Below are positions 1 to 11,061 of a DNA stretch of 64,000 nucleotides, one piece after another. The position numbers and the translations under genes are program-made. Origin of the DNA: Zingiber officinale (taxonomy: Eukaryota > Streptophyta > Magnoliopsida > Zingiberales > Zingiberaceae); assembly GCF_018446385.1 (NCBI RefSeq), contig NC_055990.1, positions 131,266,996 through 131,330,995 on the forward strand, in the 5' to 3' direction. Under the pieces are notes generated by a model. It saw nothing but the letters and a program-made list of their open reading frames with translations, was not told where the DNA came from and did not search any database. Each line of letters starts with the position of its first letter. Within the stretch, counting starts at the first letter, position 1.

Positions 1-840
1 CTAAGTTAATTTCCTTGTCAACCGGAGCTCTGAATACAGCATTCACTACAATAAATAAAAGAATATTTTAGTTAGTAAAAGAGTAATAGTTAAGATGTCA
101 AAACTTACCAAAGGAACATTGTAATCTCTTTTGAACAGAGCTCAGGCCAAAAAGATACAGAAGATCACTACGTATCCATTCATGAATAAAAAAGTCGTGA
201 CTAAGCAATCTATTGTAATAATAAAAAAAGACTGGTTGTTGATGAAGTTCTTTTACATCATGAAGAGGGGAGAAAGAAGATTACCATGGGGTAGACCATG
301 TAATAGGTCTAGGAAATTTTATAAAGAAAAAACGTGATTTCCAACCCTTGTTGGATGACGGCATGTCTGTAAAGAACAACATCTTGGGACGAGATTGGAA
401 GAGGAATACTCCCGGCTCCGTTTTTTTTGGATAAGAGAACATGAAGAAGTTTTGAGGAGTGAGAGGGATACTGAAAAGGCGAAATAACATGAACAACCTA
501 TATAGATATCGAAAAGCATTCGGAGTAAATTGTTATAAAGGAATACCGAAATATTGTCTTATCTCCGATAATAATGGAGGAATAGGGAAGCATAAACCTG
601 CCACCAATTGATCTTTGAAGAAGGTAACATAGTCATCAAGAGGAAGATGGGGATAAGCCTCAGGGTGCGGTACCTTGATATGATATTCTTTAAGGATTTC
701 CTACTGAGAGCGAATGGAAATTCGATCGACAGTACTAAAGGAAGAATGGTTTGAGCATACCAAGGAGCTAGTAATTCCTCATCGGAGAAAGTCGGAAGAG
801 AGAATCACCAGAAAGTGAGTTGAGGAAGATGAAGAGTAAA
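1..840 (-). pseudogene. Gypsy-associated ORF, PF04195-like domain, copy 1 (partial)
   Basis: On the minus strand this encodes a domain common in plant Tat-type retroelements. The cues are a PHPEAYPHLPLDDYV-like stretch, then RLFSIPLTPQNFFMFSYPKK and SNKGWKSRFFFIKFPRPITW (about 281-500). The reading frame is interrupted by a stop between the FGIPL and QFAPNAF motifs, present in all three copies. A donor-like GGTAATC follows the WSTPW motif and a short LFKRDYNVPL-like piece lies near 110-140, so the ORF was probably spliced or is broken into exons. Its downstream coiled-coil part lies beyond the left window edge. The family assignment is by motif recognition; function within the element is unknown. 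From about 841 to 1,283 I see only non-coding, AAACCCTAAA-bearing leader-like sequence. Confidence 0.55.
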
Positions 841-1283
841 GAAATAAGAAAGATTTAGGGTTTTAGGGGATATAAGGATCGTCGTTAAATTGAAACAGCT
901 CGTGAAAGGAGAAGCATTGATTTGCTAATAAGAATATGATGGGACATTGATAAAAAAGCATATTAAAGGTAGCTTCAAGAAATAGGAAAAAATGCTACGT
1001 GACACTCATCTATAAAGAGACATTTATGATAGACAGGACAGACCAAATCATATGCTGAGATGTCATATCTTCGAACATTCTCTTTCCATTGAAAGACCAA
1101 TCACTGATGAGATAATTTTGAAAAACCGCATGACTCTCAAGATACGGTTAAAAGAAAAGGAAAAAGAAAGCATAGGGTAATGAGTTATACGAGTAGAGCA
1201 AACAAACAAAATTGAAACAAACAAGAAAGCATATCTAGTCAGTCGATCATACCTCCTTCGACTATACTTGAAGGGGAGGCTAG

Positions 1284-2987
1284 TGATATGAGTTATGATG
1301 AAGTGGTCTGGCAAGCGAAGTAGAGGTCATGGTCGAGAAAGATAGGATGATGAACGACCAAATAAAAGGCCGAGGGAGCACTAATGTGCTTACAGGCGCT
1401 CGTCCAGGCAAAGCATGATCGAGCGTAAAGATATTTAGCCTTATATATAGTTTTTAGTATATTACCGGCCGACTAAAGGTCGAGGATGTACTATTGTATG
1501 TATATGCGCTCGGTCGGACAAAGCCCGATCGAGCATAAAGATATTTAGCATTATATATAGTTTTTAGTATATTATCGGCCGACTAAAGGCCGAGCGAGTA
1601 CTATTATATGTATATACGCTATGTCGGGCAAAGCCCAATTGAGCGTAAAGACACTTAGCCTTATATATAGTTTTTAGTATATTACCGGCCGACTAAAGGC
1701 CGAGCGAGTACTATTGTACGTATATGCACTCGGCCGGGCAAAGCCCGATCGAGCATAAAGGCACTTAGCCTTATATATAGTTTTTAGTATATTACTAGTC
1801 GATTAAAGGCCGAGCGAGTACTATTGTACGTATATGCGCTCGGCCGGGAAAAGCCCGATCGAGCGTAAACGCACTTAGCCTTATATATAGTTTTTAGTAT
1901 ATTACCGACTGACTAAAGGTCAAACAAGTACTATTGTACGTATATGCGCTCGGCCGGGCAATGCTCGATTGAGTGCAAAGCTACTTAACTTTATATATAG
2001 AAGCTTTTAGTAAGTTACCGGTCGACTAAAGGTCGAACGAGTACTATCGTACATATACGTGTTTGGCCGGGCAAAGCTCGATTGAGTGTAAAGGTACTTA
2101 ACCTTATATATAGAAGCTTTTAGTATGTTACCAGTCGAGTGAAGGCTGAGCGAGCGCTCATGTGCTTATACGCGCCCGGTCAGACAAAGTCCGACCGAGC
2201 ATAAAAGTATTTAGCCTTATAAAAACTTTTAATATATCATCGATCGAATAAAGGCCGAGCGAGCACCAATGAGTGTATAGGGGCACGGCCTGGCAAAACC
2301 TGGCCGAGCGTAAAGGTGCTCAGCCTTATAAAGCTCATAGATATTCTCGGCCGAAACATGCTTAGAAGGTATTCTCAAGGTATTCTTAATATATACACAA
2401 CCGACTTGAATGATCGGTCGAGACATGCTTAACAGAAGTATATAAATATGATAGCCTAATAAATTTGGCCGGAAATATCTTCTAGAAGCTTCTTCAGTTA
2501 TAGTAACGTGTTCCTATACATATTTCATCATAAATTAGTCACAAACAATAAAAGAGGTACATCTGGGGTACAAAAAAGATTCCTTAAAGGATTATTACAC
2601 GAAACTTAGAAGGTGACTTCATCTCCTAACAAACTTTAACAAATCGGGGACCACTTCATGACTATGGAGGTTACATGAGGTAGTATAAAAGGAGGATCCT
2701 CTCTGTTGGTAAGGTAAGCAAGTTCTAGTATCTAAACTTTATTTTAAAGTACTTCAGTTACTGTACTTCTTCTTCTTCTTCCACCCTTGAGAGAGGAACT
2801 GCCTTGAGCATCGAAGAGCCTAGCCAGGGATCCTCACCCTGGTCTTAGGTCACTAACGCTTTGTTGGCTCATCTCATTGTATGTAGGATCGTTGAGGAGC
2901 TCTTCCAGATCTTTAAAAGTTCGTCTTCATCAGAAACTGCCATTCACCGGAGTCAGCGCACCACCTCGCAAATTTCAGACAGGATCA
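1284..2987 (+). mobile_element. Ty3/gypsy LTR plus leader, plus orientation, copy 1
   Basis: It begins TGATATGAGTTATGATG and is the reverse-complement relative of the LTR that ends at 13,205. The part from about 2,480 to 2,987 matches the LTR-leader sequence that precedes gag elsewhere in the window (about 19,520-19,950 on the plus strand, about 10,260-10,740 on the minus strand). Shared landmarks are the GTAGTATAAAAGGAGGATCC TATA-like box (about 2,680) and the TCTTAGGTCACTAACGCTTTGTTGG block. Homology stops at AGGATCA, before any gag start, so this is a severed LTR and leader with no coding body of its own orientation. Confidence 0.7.
1380..2335. repeat. 110-bp tandem array inside gypsy LTR, copy 1
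   Basis: The anchor TTATATATAGTTTTTAG recurs at 1,441, 1,551, 1,661, 1,771 and 1,881, giving an exact 110-bp period, and it continues in decayed form to about 2,335 (roughly eight units). Each unit contains GGCCGACTAAAGG and an inverted repeat of the type GCTCG..GGGC-AAA-GCCC..CGAGC. The same array is at about 41,210-42,160 and 55,680-56,630. Confidence 0.85.
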
Positions 2988-3459
2988 CTACCCCTTACGG
3001 ATTCTAACTAGTTAGACTAAGATTTTGTACTAAGTTCAGTGGATAGGCCTATTTGATGTCAAGGTGACTCACCATATCCCAGAAGTTTATCCAAAAAATG
3101 TTTATTTGTTGAACCCAAAACTAAACTTGAATATAACACAAAGTTAAACTAAACCCTGAAATTGAACTTAATTCATTTCATAAAATCATAGGTTTATCTG
3201 ATTGAAAATATAGATCAGGTGAGATGATTAAGACAAAATATTTAAAATTAAATTAAATTAAATAAAACAAAAATGAATTAAAATTGAATTGAATTAAATT
3301 AAATTAAATTTGAATTAAATTAAAATTAAATTTTGGTAAAATAAATAGATAAAGTTAAATTAAATTATGTTAACTTAAACAATAAGTTAAAACTTAAAAT
3401 TAAATCTAAACCTTAAAATTTGAATTCAACTAAATCTATCCAATTAATAAAGAAATTCC
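2988..3459. other. AT-rich non-coding stretch with (AATTA)n tract
   Basis: No gene is visible. About 3,235-3,380 is a simple repeat built from AATTAAATTA units; its length differs between copies (43,105-43,200 and 57,535-57,580), as expected of replication slippage. Confidence 0.7.
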
Positions 3460-4827
3460 TGTTGGTGCAGGAAGCACAATACGATCAAACCAGTGTTTTG
3501 ATAATGACAAAGGATTCAAAAGTTAAGATATCTTGTTGTCTAATAAGGTTGATTGAGGTTGCAAGAAAGTCCTAAGTTATCTTAGACAAAAGTCCTAGTG
3601 GATTCTAGGAAGGTGGAAAACCCTAGGGGGAGCTAACTCTAAGTTCTAGGGGGGGTAACCCTAGGTGATGAAAAGTCCTAACTGCGGTTAGGCAAGTGGA
3701 AAATCTTAGGGGTTGGTAACCCTAGATCCTAGGAGGTGGTAACCCTAGGCGGAAAGTCTTGATGGGTCGAGTGCTTCGGGCAAAATCCTAGAGTCAGGGA
3801 CTCTAAGTTGATCTTGGTGGTTGCAGACCGGGTGGAAGTCTAGACGGGTCATGGAGCAGACGTCCAACATGAAGACCAAAAGCCTTGGGTGCTGAGAAAA
3901 AGTCCAGTCGGTCTGGAGGACCAGTCTGGCATCACGTAAACTCTCCTGAGAGGAGTAGGTGAGGGCGTGTTCCCCGGTGAGGGAACAGTAGGCGTTAGTT
4001 TGACCTAGGATTTCCGGAGGTGAAATATGAAGTCAGAACCGGACAGTCTGGAAACTATAACTTATTATTTCATATTTTATTGTGCTAACTCTATTTTATA
4101 GGATATATTTTATATTTTGGACTAACGCATCTTGCAGAGAGAGAAAAAGACTTAAAAGCCTCGGATGAACAGTTCCCAAGGCACCCTCCATGGAGCTTGG
4201 AGGCGCCTCGGGTGCCTTGGTTGAAAGCCTCGGACAGCATGGCGCGAAGATGCCTTCCAAGGAGATGGAAGGCGCTTTGAATGCAAGATGGAGGGTGCCC
4301 TTCATGGAGTTTGGAGGCGCCTTCGGTGGATAAGCGGCGCAGGCAGCGGAGCTTATCGGCACCGTGGAAATGGGGATAGAACCTTGGCTGAAGGCACCCT
4401 CAATGGAGGTTGGAGGTGCCCTCAATGGCTTACTTAAGCCTAGTTCGAGCATAGGCAAATTAACAATTAGAAATTTGTAAATCTTCTTCTGTGTGCTGCT
4501 CAAAAGACATTCCGACAAAGTCATAACACTATTCCGACAACCTAAAGCTCAAATTCCAGATTTCTTAGTTGTTGGTATATTTTTACTACACTTAATTAAC
4601 TATACTTTAATTTGTAATATTTCAGATTGATAATGAATTACCAAATGTAAATACTCAACGAATGTGGGCCTTGGAGTAGCAGTCGTCACAGGCTTCGACA
4701 AGTAAAACCAACTTGTGTCATTATTTTCTTTAATTGTTCTTATTCCGCTGCAATTTACTCGATACTTTTAAAACGAACGAATTAGCCAAGAGTAATATTC
4801 AACCCCCCTGCACTTTTCGATCCTACA
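3460..4827 (+). mobile_element. Solo LTR, family B, copy 1
   Basis: It starts TGTTGGTGCAGGAAGCAC and ends GATCCTACA, with the 5-bp direct repeat ATTCC on both sides (3,455-3,459 and 4,828-4,832). There is no internal region or second LTR, so it is a solo LTR of 1,368 bp. Its middle (about 4,165-4,430) is rich in short palindromes (CCATGG, GGCGCC). A 142-codon minus-strand frame across this part is open in all copies but looks like a by-product of the repeats. Confidence 0.9.
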
Positions 4828-4832
4828 ATTCC

Positions 4833-7055
4833 TACCTTTTTTGTAGGAAACAAAGTGAATATTGAACAGTGGATATTCTAGACACATGACTAGACATCAC
4901 ACCAAATTCACTTAACTAATATACAAAAGCTTAGGAACAGTTGCCTTTGGGAACAACGATAAACTCAAGGTAATTGGCATAGGTAATATCAAACTCAAAA
5001 TTGACTTTATTGTTTAAAAAAGTGTTATTAGCTGATAACTTCAAATATAATCTACTTAGGATTAGTCAACTGTGCTCCTACATGCTTAGCAGCCTGTAAG
5101 CTTGCTATCAATATTTCATATTCGGCCTCATTGTTGGTGGCTCTATAATTCAATCTAACAGATAGTTATATTCGATTTTCTCTAGGAGATATAAGAAGAA
5201 TCCCAATTCTACTATCTTGTCGAGTAGAAGATCCATCCACATAGATGATCTAGATTTTCTCTGTTTCTGGACTTGGTATTTCTGTTATGAAATCTATCAA
5301 AGCTTGAGCTTTGATTGCCGCTCGAGGCTGATACTGTATATCATATTCACTAAGTTCGATCGCCCACTTGATCAATCTTCTGGACACTTTTGGGTTAATG
5401 AGTACCCGACCAAGAGTGTTGTTAGTCAATACTATAATTGGGTGTGCACAAAAAATAAGGACGTAATCTCCGAGCTGCTAAAACCAATCCATAAGCTAAC
5501 TTCTCGAGTGTCGTATATCGGCACTCTGCTCCTTTTAATAAATGACTCAAAAAATACACAGGTAACTATTCTTTCTCTTCCTGCCTCACTAATACAGAAC
5601 CAACAGCATGATTGTTGGCTGATAAGTACACCCACAAAGTCTCTCCTACTATTGGTTTAGCTAATACAGGGAGAGTAGAAAATATTCTTTCAGCTCCTCA
5701 AATGCCTTATTGTAATCCTCATCCTATTGAAATTTAGTTTCTAGTTAAAGTACTTTGAAGAGGGGATACTCCGATCGACCGACCGAGAGATGAAGCGAGA
5801 CAGGACGGTAATCCTCCCTGTCAATCTTTGTGCTTCCTTTAGGGTCGGTGGAGGCGTCATGTCTTGTAGCACTTTTACTTTGCTGGGATTGACTTCTATT
5901 CCCCGCTCGGTCACCATGTATCCTAGGAACTTCCCACTCTTGGCCCTAAATAAATATTTGTTGGGATTGAGATTGAGTCTATACCTCCTCAGAGTCCTAC
6001 AAGTTTCTTCAATATCAGCACATAAACTAGAAGCTTGTGTAGATTTAATAAGAATATCATCCATGTAAACTTCCATATTTCTTCCAATCTGCTTTTGAAA
6101 AACCTTGTTCATGAGCCTCTAATAAGTAGCTCCTACATTCTTTAAACCAAAATATTGTAACAATAAGTACCTTCAGGAGTTATAAAGCTAATATTTTCCT
6201 GATCCGCCATAGCAAGTGGAATTTGGTCATACTCCTAATAGGCGTCCAGCATATTAATGAATTCACATCCAGCCGTAGAGTCCATCACTTGATCTATATG
6301 AGGCAGAGGTTAATAATCCTTTGGACAAGCATTGTTGAGATCCCTGAAATCAATACATACTCGCCACTTATTACTTGGTTTAGAAACCAAGACAACGTTA
6401 GCCAACCAGCTTGGAAATTGTACTTCTCGAATATATCCAACCTCCAACAATTTATCCACTTCCTTCTTGATAATTTTATTCTGATTATATCCGAAGTCCC
6501 TTTTCTTTTGTTTGACCAGCCAGACATCTGGGTATACATGAAGAGCATGCTCCATAACCGTTGATGCCACACCTTTCACCTCCTTAGGTGTCCAGGTGAA
6601 CACATCACTATTTTTCATAAGACATTTTATCAAGCCCACCTTGAGATCAGGAGCAAAGTCGAACGCGATGTGGGTAGTGGCTTCCGATCGACCGACTTGT
6701 ATCTGCACCTTTTCCTTCTCCTCATATACAAGGGTGGGCAGTTTTTCATGGATGACATTGATATCCATCCTCTGAGCCTTTCGGGCGGTATTAGCTTCTG
6801 CCCTCACAACCTTCACATAGCACTTGTGTGCTACTATTTGATCTCGTTTGACTTCGCCCACTTGGTCATCAACAGGGAATTTAATCTTCTGACAGAAAGT
6901 AGAAATGACCGCCCTGAATTCATTCAAGGCCGGCCGACCCAGGATAACATTATACGCTGACGGGGCGTCCACCACCATGAAGACCGATCGGCGTGTCCGC
7001 ATAAGGGGCTCCTCCCCTAAAGATATGTCTCATTTTATTTGACCTAGTGGTTGTA
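4833..7055 (-). pseudogene. Tat-like gypsy pol relic (RT, RNase H x2), copy 1
   Basis: Reading right to left: an RT N-terminal part follows the VILGRPALNEF motif; the RT palm has VYMDDILIKS near 6,050-6,070 (methionine where copies 2 and 3 have valine); then an RNase H region; then a second RNase H-like segment with DGSS and NNEAEYE cues (about 5,050-5,215). Two RNase H-like domains point to the Tat lineage. TAG codons interrupt the DAY-EY motif (about 6,236) and the stretch before RLMNKVFQK (about 6,119) in all three copies. Integrase is absent; the coding trace ends near 4,950. The element cannot make a functional polyprotein. Confidence 0.8.
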
Positions 7056-7559
7056 CATCATGTTAGGACCAAAAGTAGCTAGAGGGGGGGGGGGGGGGGA
7101 ATAGCTCGTCGCGTTCGCTCGTTGCTCGGCGTTGCTTGTTTCTTCAAGGGTGTGCAGCGGAAATACAAAGAAACAATCACACAACGCTAACTCGGTTGGT
7201 TTACTTGGTATCCACCTCACAAGAGGTGACTAATCCAAGGATCCACACCAACACACACACCCTCCACTAAGTAAAACTCTCCTTTATGGTAACTACCAAG
7301 GGCGGAGAAGCCCTACAAGACTCAATACAAGAAGAGAGGGAAAGGATACAAGAAATACAAGCTTACAAGCTTACAATGAGTATAAACCCTAACCCTAGCT
7401 TCTCTTCTTGGCTTTGATCTGCCTCTTGACTTGGAGAACTTCCAAGATCCTTCAAGAACTGGCGATCTGAGCTTTGTGAGTGCTGTGGAGGAGCTGGCGA
7501 GAGATCTGGAGTGAATCGGTGAAGAGATGCCGAAGGAATCGTGCGCCTGCGGCCTTTAT

Positions 7560-7835
7560 CGACGCCAACGGTCGGATCCCGATCGATTCGAATGTTCCCA
7601 ATCGATCGGGGAGGCTTTGGATCGATCCACGGATCGATCGAGCGCTTATGCGGAAACGCTGGATCGATCCACGGATCGATCCGGCGCTTATCGCGCGAAG
7701 CAGCATCGATTCAGCGATCGATTGGGACATCTGATCGATCCACGGATCGATCCGAGCTCTGATTTCGAGAAAAGGCCCGGATCGATCCAGCGATCGATCC
7801 GGATCTGAATCGATCCATCGATCGATCCAGTTTTT
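7560..7835. repeat. ATCGATC palindrome cluster
   Basis: This is a dense run of GATCGATC, CGATCGAT and GGATCGATCC motifs, mostly in pairs such as GATCGATCCACGGATCGATC. Both strands stay open in several frames simply because the repeat encodes Ile-Asp-Arg-Ser strings; I do not regard these as genes. Matching clusters lie at about 11,755-12,065 and 49,890-50,200. Confidence 0.85.
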
Positions 7836-8154
7836 GCCCAAAACCAAGTCCCAAACCTCCCAACATTGGTCAACCTTGACTGTTGGTACATCATGCCTAG
7901 CATCGGTCATCCTTTGACTGCTAGGACTTCCCACCAAGTGTCTGGTCAATCCCTTTGACCCACTTGGACTTTTCTATTCGTGCCAAGTATCTGGTCACTC
8001 CCTTGACCTACTTGGACTTCCACCAGATGTCTGGTCAATCCCTTTGACCTATCTGTATTTCCTCGTGCCAAGTATCCAGTCAATCCTTTGACCTACTTGG
8101 ACTTCCCAACACCAGATGTCCGATCATCCTTGATCCATCTGGATTTTCCCTTGC

Positions 8155-8360
8155 CTGGCTTCACTCACCAGGACTTTCACCTAGCTTCACTCACTAGGGT
8201 TTTCCATCTGCCTAGCTTCACTCACTAGGGCTTTCACCTGGCTTCACTCACCAGGACTTTCACCTAGCTTCACTCACTAGGGTTTTCAATCTGCCTAGCT
8301 TCACTCACTAGGACTTTCCATCTGCCTGGCTTCACTCACCAGGACTTCCATTCTACCTAA
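8155..8360. repeat. Tandem array of CTTCACTCACCAGG-type units (minus sense: GGTGAGTGAAG)
   Basis: Units of about 30 bp alternate between CTGGCTTCACTCACCAGG and CTAGCTTCACTCACTAGG. It is the reverse complement of the array in the family A LTRs at 11,305-11,640 and 49,310-49,640. Confidence 0.8.
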
Positions 8361-8519
8361 CATCCCAGTTAGGACTTCCCAGTCAAGTATCCGGTCAACC
8401 TTGACCTACTTGACTCTTCTTCAATCAATTTCTTATTGTCAAACATCTAAACTCAAACCAAGACTCAGCTTGGTCAACCAGGTCAACCTTGACCTGAGGG
8501 ATGTTGCACCAACACATCA

Positions 8520-10211
8520 TTGCATGTGAACCCGTATAATGGAGTAACCATAGGCTGAAGCTCACTTGGATCGATCCACAGCTGATCAAAAGCTTGTTTA
8601 AAGATAATATTAACAGAGGTACCAATATCAATAAAAGTACATGAAATGTTGTAATTGGTTATAACAACCTTAATTATTAATGCATCATCATGGAGTACTT
8701 CCACCCCTACTAAATCTCTGGGCCCAAAATTGATTTCCGGCCCTACCGCCTTCTCAACACTACATCCAACGGCATGAATCATTAATTTCTGAGCATGCGA
8801 CTTTCTCGCCCGGTTAGAATCACCATCAGTGGGTCCTCCCGCTATCAAATTGATATTACCCCTAGCTGCATTATTGCAATTTTCTTCCTGTCGAGTCGAT
8901 GGTGGCTCTGATTGTACTTGGTTAGGTCTTTGTACTTGTACAGCAGAGAGAGGTAATATTCCCTCTTGTATCCTCTTGATTGATATTCAATTTTGAGAGG
9001 ATTATTCTGTCGTGGATATCGCGGACGATTTGGGATTGGAGAACGTCGATGATAGCGAGTGTTACCCACTTGCTGATTCTTTAGAGTAAAATAATTTTCT
9101 GTGTTGTGGGTGCTGGTCAGATGATACATGTACCACCTTTGAGAAAAATGTGGGGGAGCATCTACATGCTGTACTGCTTAAGGCCGAGGCTCTGGATGAC
9201 GATGATGTGGATCTGCCTAAGGTCCTTTAGGGGGTTGGACAGGTTCCACCGGACGTGCTACAGCAGGAATCAGCATAGAAGTAATAATATCCTTCTTCCG
9301 AGTGGCTTGAGCTTCCTCCACATTGATGAACTCTGAAGCTCGTTCAATCAATATATCAAAATTGGTGGAAGGGTTCCTGACTAAGTCTTTAAAGAAATCA
9401 TTATCGTTAAGCCTCTGGAAAAAGACGCTTACCAAGATCTTTGTTGTGGTCGAAGGGAAATTGATGATCACTTAGTTGAACCTCTTAATATAAGCTCTGA
9501 TAGATTCTTTAAGCCCCTGTTTGATTGAAAAAAAAGACTCCAAGGGGTTTTCTGATATCTCCGATTGCTAGAGAAATGATGTAGGAATACCTTGCGGAAA
9601 TCCTTAAAGTGATGAATAGAATTTTTTGGTAGTCATTTGAACCACCTCTGAGCTACTCCTCCAAATATAGTAAGGAACATCCGACATTAAACTCCATCGG
9701 TAAATTGTTGGAGGAGCGCCGCATGTTCAAATTTAAGAAGATGATCCTCGGGATCAGTAGTTCCCGAGTATTCTCTGACATTTAAATTTTGATAATACTT
9801 CGGCAAAGGATCATCCAACACTCGTTGAGAAAATGGAGTGATAATCCTTTCAGGAGAACTATCATTGACTACAATCTTCCCTTTTCATTTTTCTCTTACG
9901 GGAGTTTCTCCAAAAGACTCATGAAGAATTACCTTTCGTTCTCCTTGTTCAAGAGGTGTTCGGAAATATGCTTTAGGGCGTTGAATGGGAGAGAGAGGGG
10001 CAGAGAGCAACTGAATCGGATCTCCCCCCTTGATCTCTCTCTCTCTATGATGAGAAGTTACCTACATCGTCAAAGGTGGTGCTACAGGTAGCATGCCAAC
10101 AGTGTTGACTTGTTGTTGTTGTTATAATATCTTTTGCACCCTAGAGTAGATGAGCAACCCCGAATCCTCCTGTGATATAGTAATAGTGTTAGGTTTTCCA
10201 ACTTCCTCCAT
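8520..10211 (-). pseudogene. Tat-like gypsy gag and protease relic, copy 1
   Basis: The gag start is the ATG at 10,211 (MEEVGKPNTITISQED), matching the start seen on the plus strand at 19,994. The capsid-like body (about 9,220-9,830) has MFLTIFGGVAQRW and FKDFRKVFLHHF cues but is broken by stops. A degenerate zinc-knuckle region follows at about 9,060-9,130: its first Cys is Tyr here but Cys in copy 3, and the last Cys is Tyr in both. The protease part (about 8,520-8,850) has FIDIGTSVNIIF, with DIG in place of the usual DTG/DGG. The solo LTR at 7,061-8,514 separates it from RT. Confidence 0.75.
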
Positions 10212-11061
10212 CCTTGTAGCTTCAGATCCTGGTGAATACTTTCCAACAGACGACGTTAAATTTGATTTCATTTGAAATCTGCGAAGACATGCGTTGGATT
10301 CGGTAAACGATGATCCTTGATGAAGGTAGCCTCCGGGAGCCCTAAAAGAACCTCTCCACAATCCTATGCACAGTGAGACAAACCAACAAAGCCTTAGTCA
10401 CCTAAGACCGAGGTGGGGTTCCCTGGCTAGGCCCTCCGACGCTCAAGTCAGTTTCTCTCTCAAGGGTGGAAGGAAAAAGAAGAAGAACAGTAACTGAAGT
10501 AGTTTGAAACAGAGTTTAGATGCTAGAACTTGTGTACCTTGCCAACGGAGAAGATCCCCCTTTTTATACTACCTCATGTGGCCTCTGTAGTCGTGAAGTA
10601 GTCCCCAGTTCGTTAGGGTTTGTTAGGAGATGAAGTCATCTTCTATACTTCGTGCAATAATCTTTTAAGGAATCTTCCTTGTACCCCAGATGTACCTCTT
10701 TTGTCATTTATGACTTATATTTATAATGGTGACACATCATCATAACTAAAGAAGGTTCTAAAAGATATTTCCCGTCAAATATTCTGTTGGGCATGTCTCG
10801 ATCGGTCGTTCAAGCCGGATGCATATATTAAGGATACCTTTTGCTGCACATGTCTTAACCAGTCGTTCAAGCCAGCTGTATATATTAAGAATACATTCTA
10901 TTGAGCATATCTCGGCTGGTCGTATATGAGGAATACCTTTTATTGAGCATATCTCAGCCGGTCGTTCAAGCCGGTCGTATATGAGGAATACCTTTTGTTG
11001 AGCATGTTCAGTTCAAGAATGTACTATAAGGCTGAGTGACTTTACATTCGGTCGGGCTTTG

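Larger units (their letters stand above)
7061..8514 (-). mobile_element. Solo LTR, family A, minus orientation, copy 1 only
   Basis: It begins TGTTAGGACCAAAAGTAGC and ends GTTGCACCAACA, flanked by the 5-bp duplication CATCA (7,056-7,060 and 8,515-8,519). Copies 2 and 3 show the uninterrupted empty site (for example about 46,773 and 61,113), which proves a recent insertion of 1,454 bp into the protease/RT part of the dead gypsy body. It is the same family as the LTR at 11,062 but inverted. It carries a 15-base or longer G tract near 7,085-7,099, an ATCGATC cluster and an array of TTCACTCACCAGG units. Confidence 0.95.

Noticed and set aside
1380-2335. CRISPR-like regular repeat
   Set aside because: Repeats are contiguous 110-bp monomers without unique spacers, inside an LTR of a plant genome.
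4096-4524. 142-codon minus-strand ORF, also at 43,954-44,382 and 58,337-58,765
   Set aside because: Its conservation follows from the recent segmental duplication, and it lies across GGCGCC/CCATGG repeats of a solo LTR. No family motif is visible.
5217-5660. 147-codon plus-strand ORF over the RNase H region
   Set aside because: It is antisense to a clear minus-strand RNase H reading (YFLSHLLKGAECRYTTLEK in copy 3).
7480-7949. Several overlapping ORFs rich in Ile-Asp-Arg-Ser on both strands (also 11,702-12,240 and 49,806-50,232)
   Set aside because: They are translations of the ATCGATC repeat, which is open in many frames.
9789-10091. 100-codon plus-strand ORF, also at 47,792-48,094 and 62,384-62,686
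   Set aside because: It is antisense to the gag reading frame; its persistence reflects duplicated sequence.
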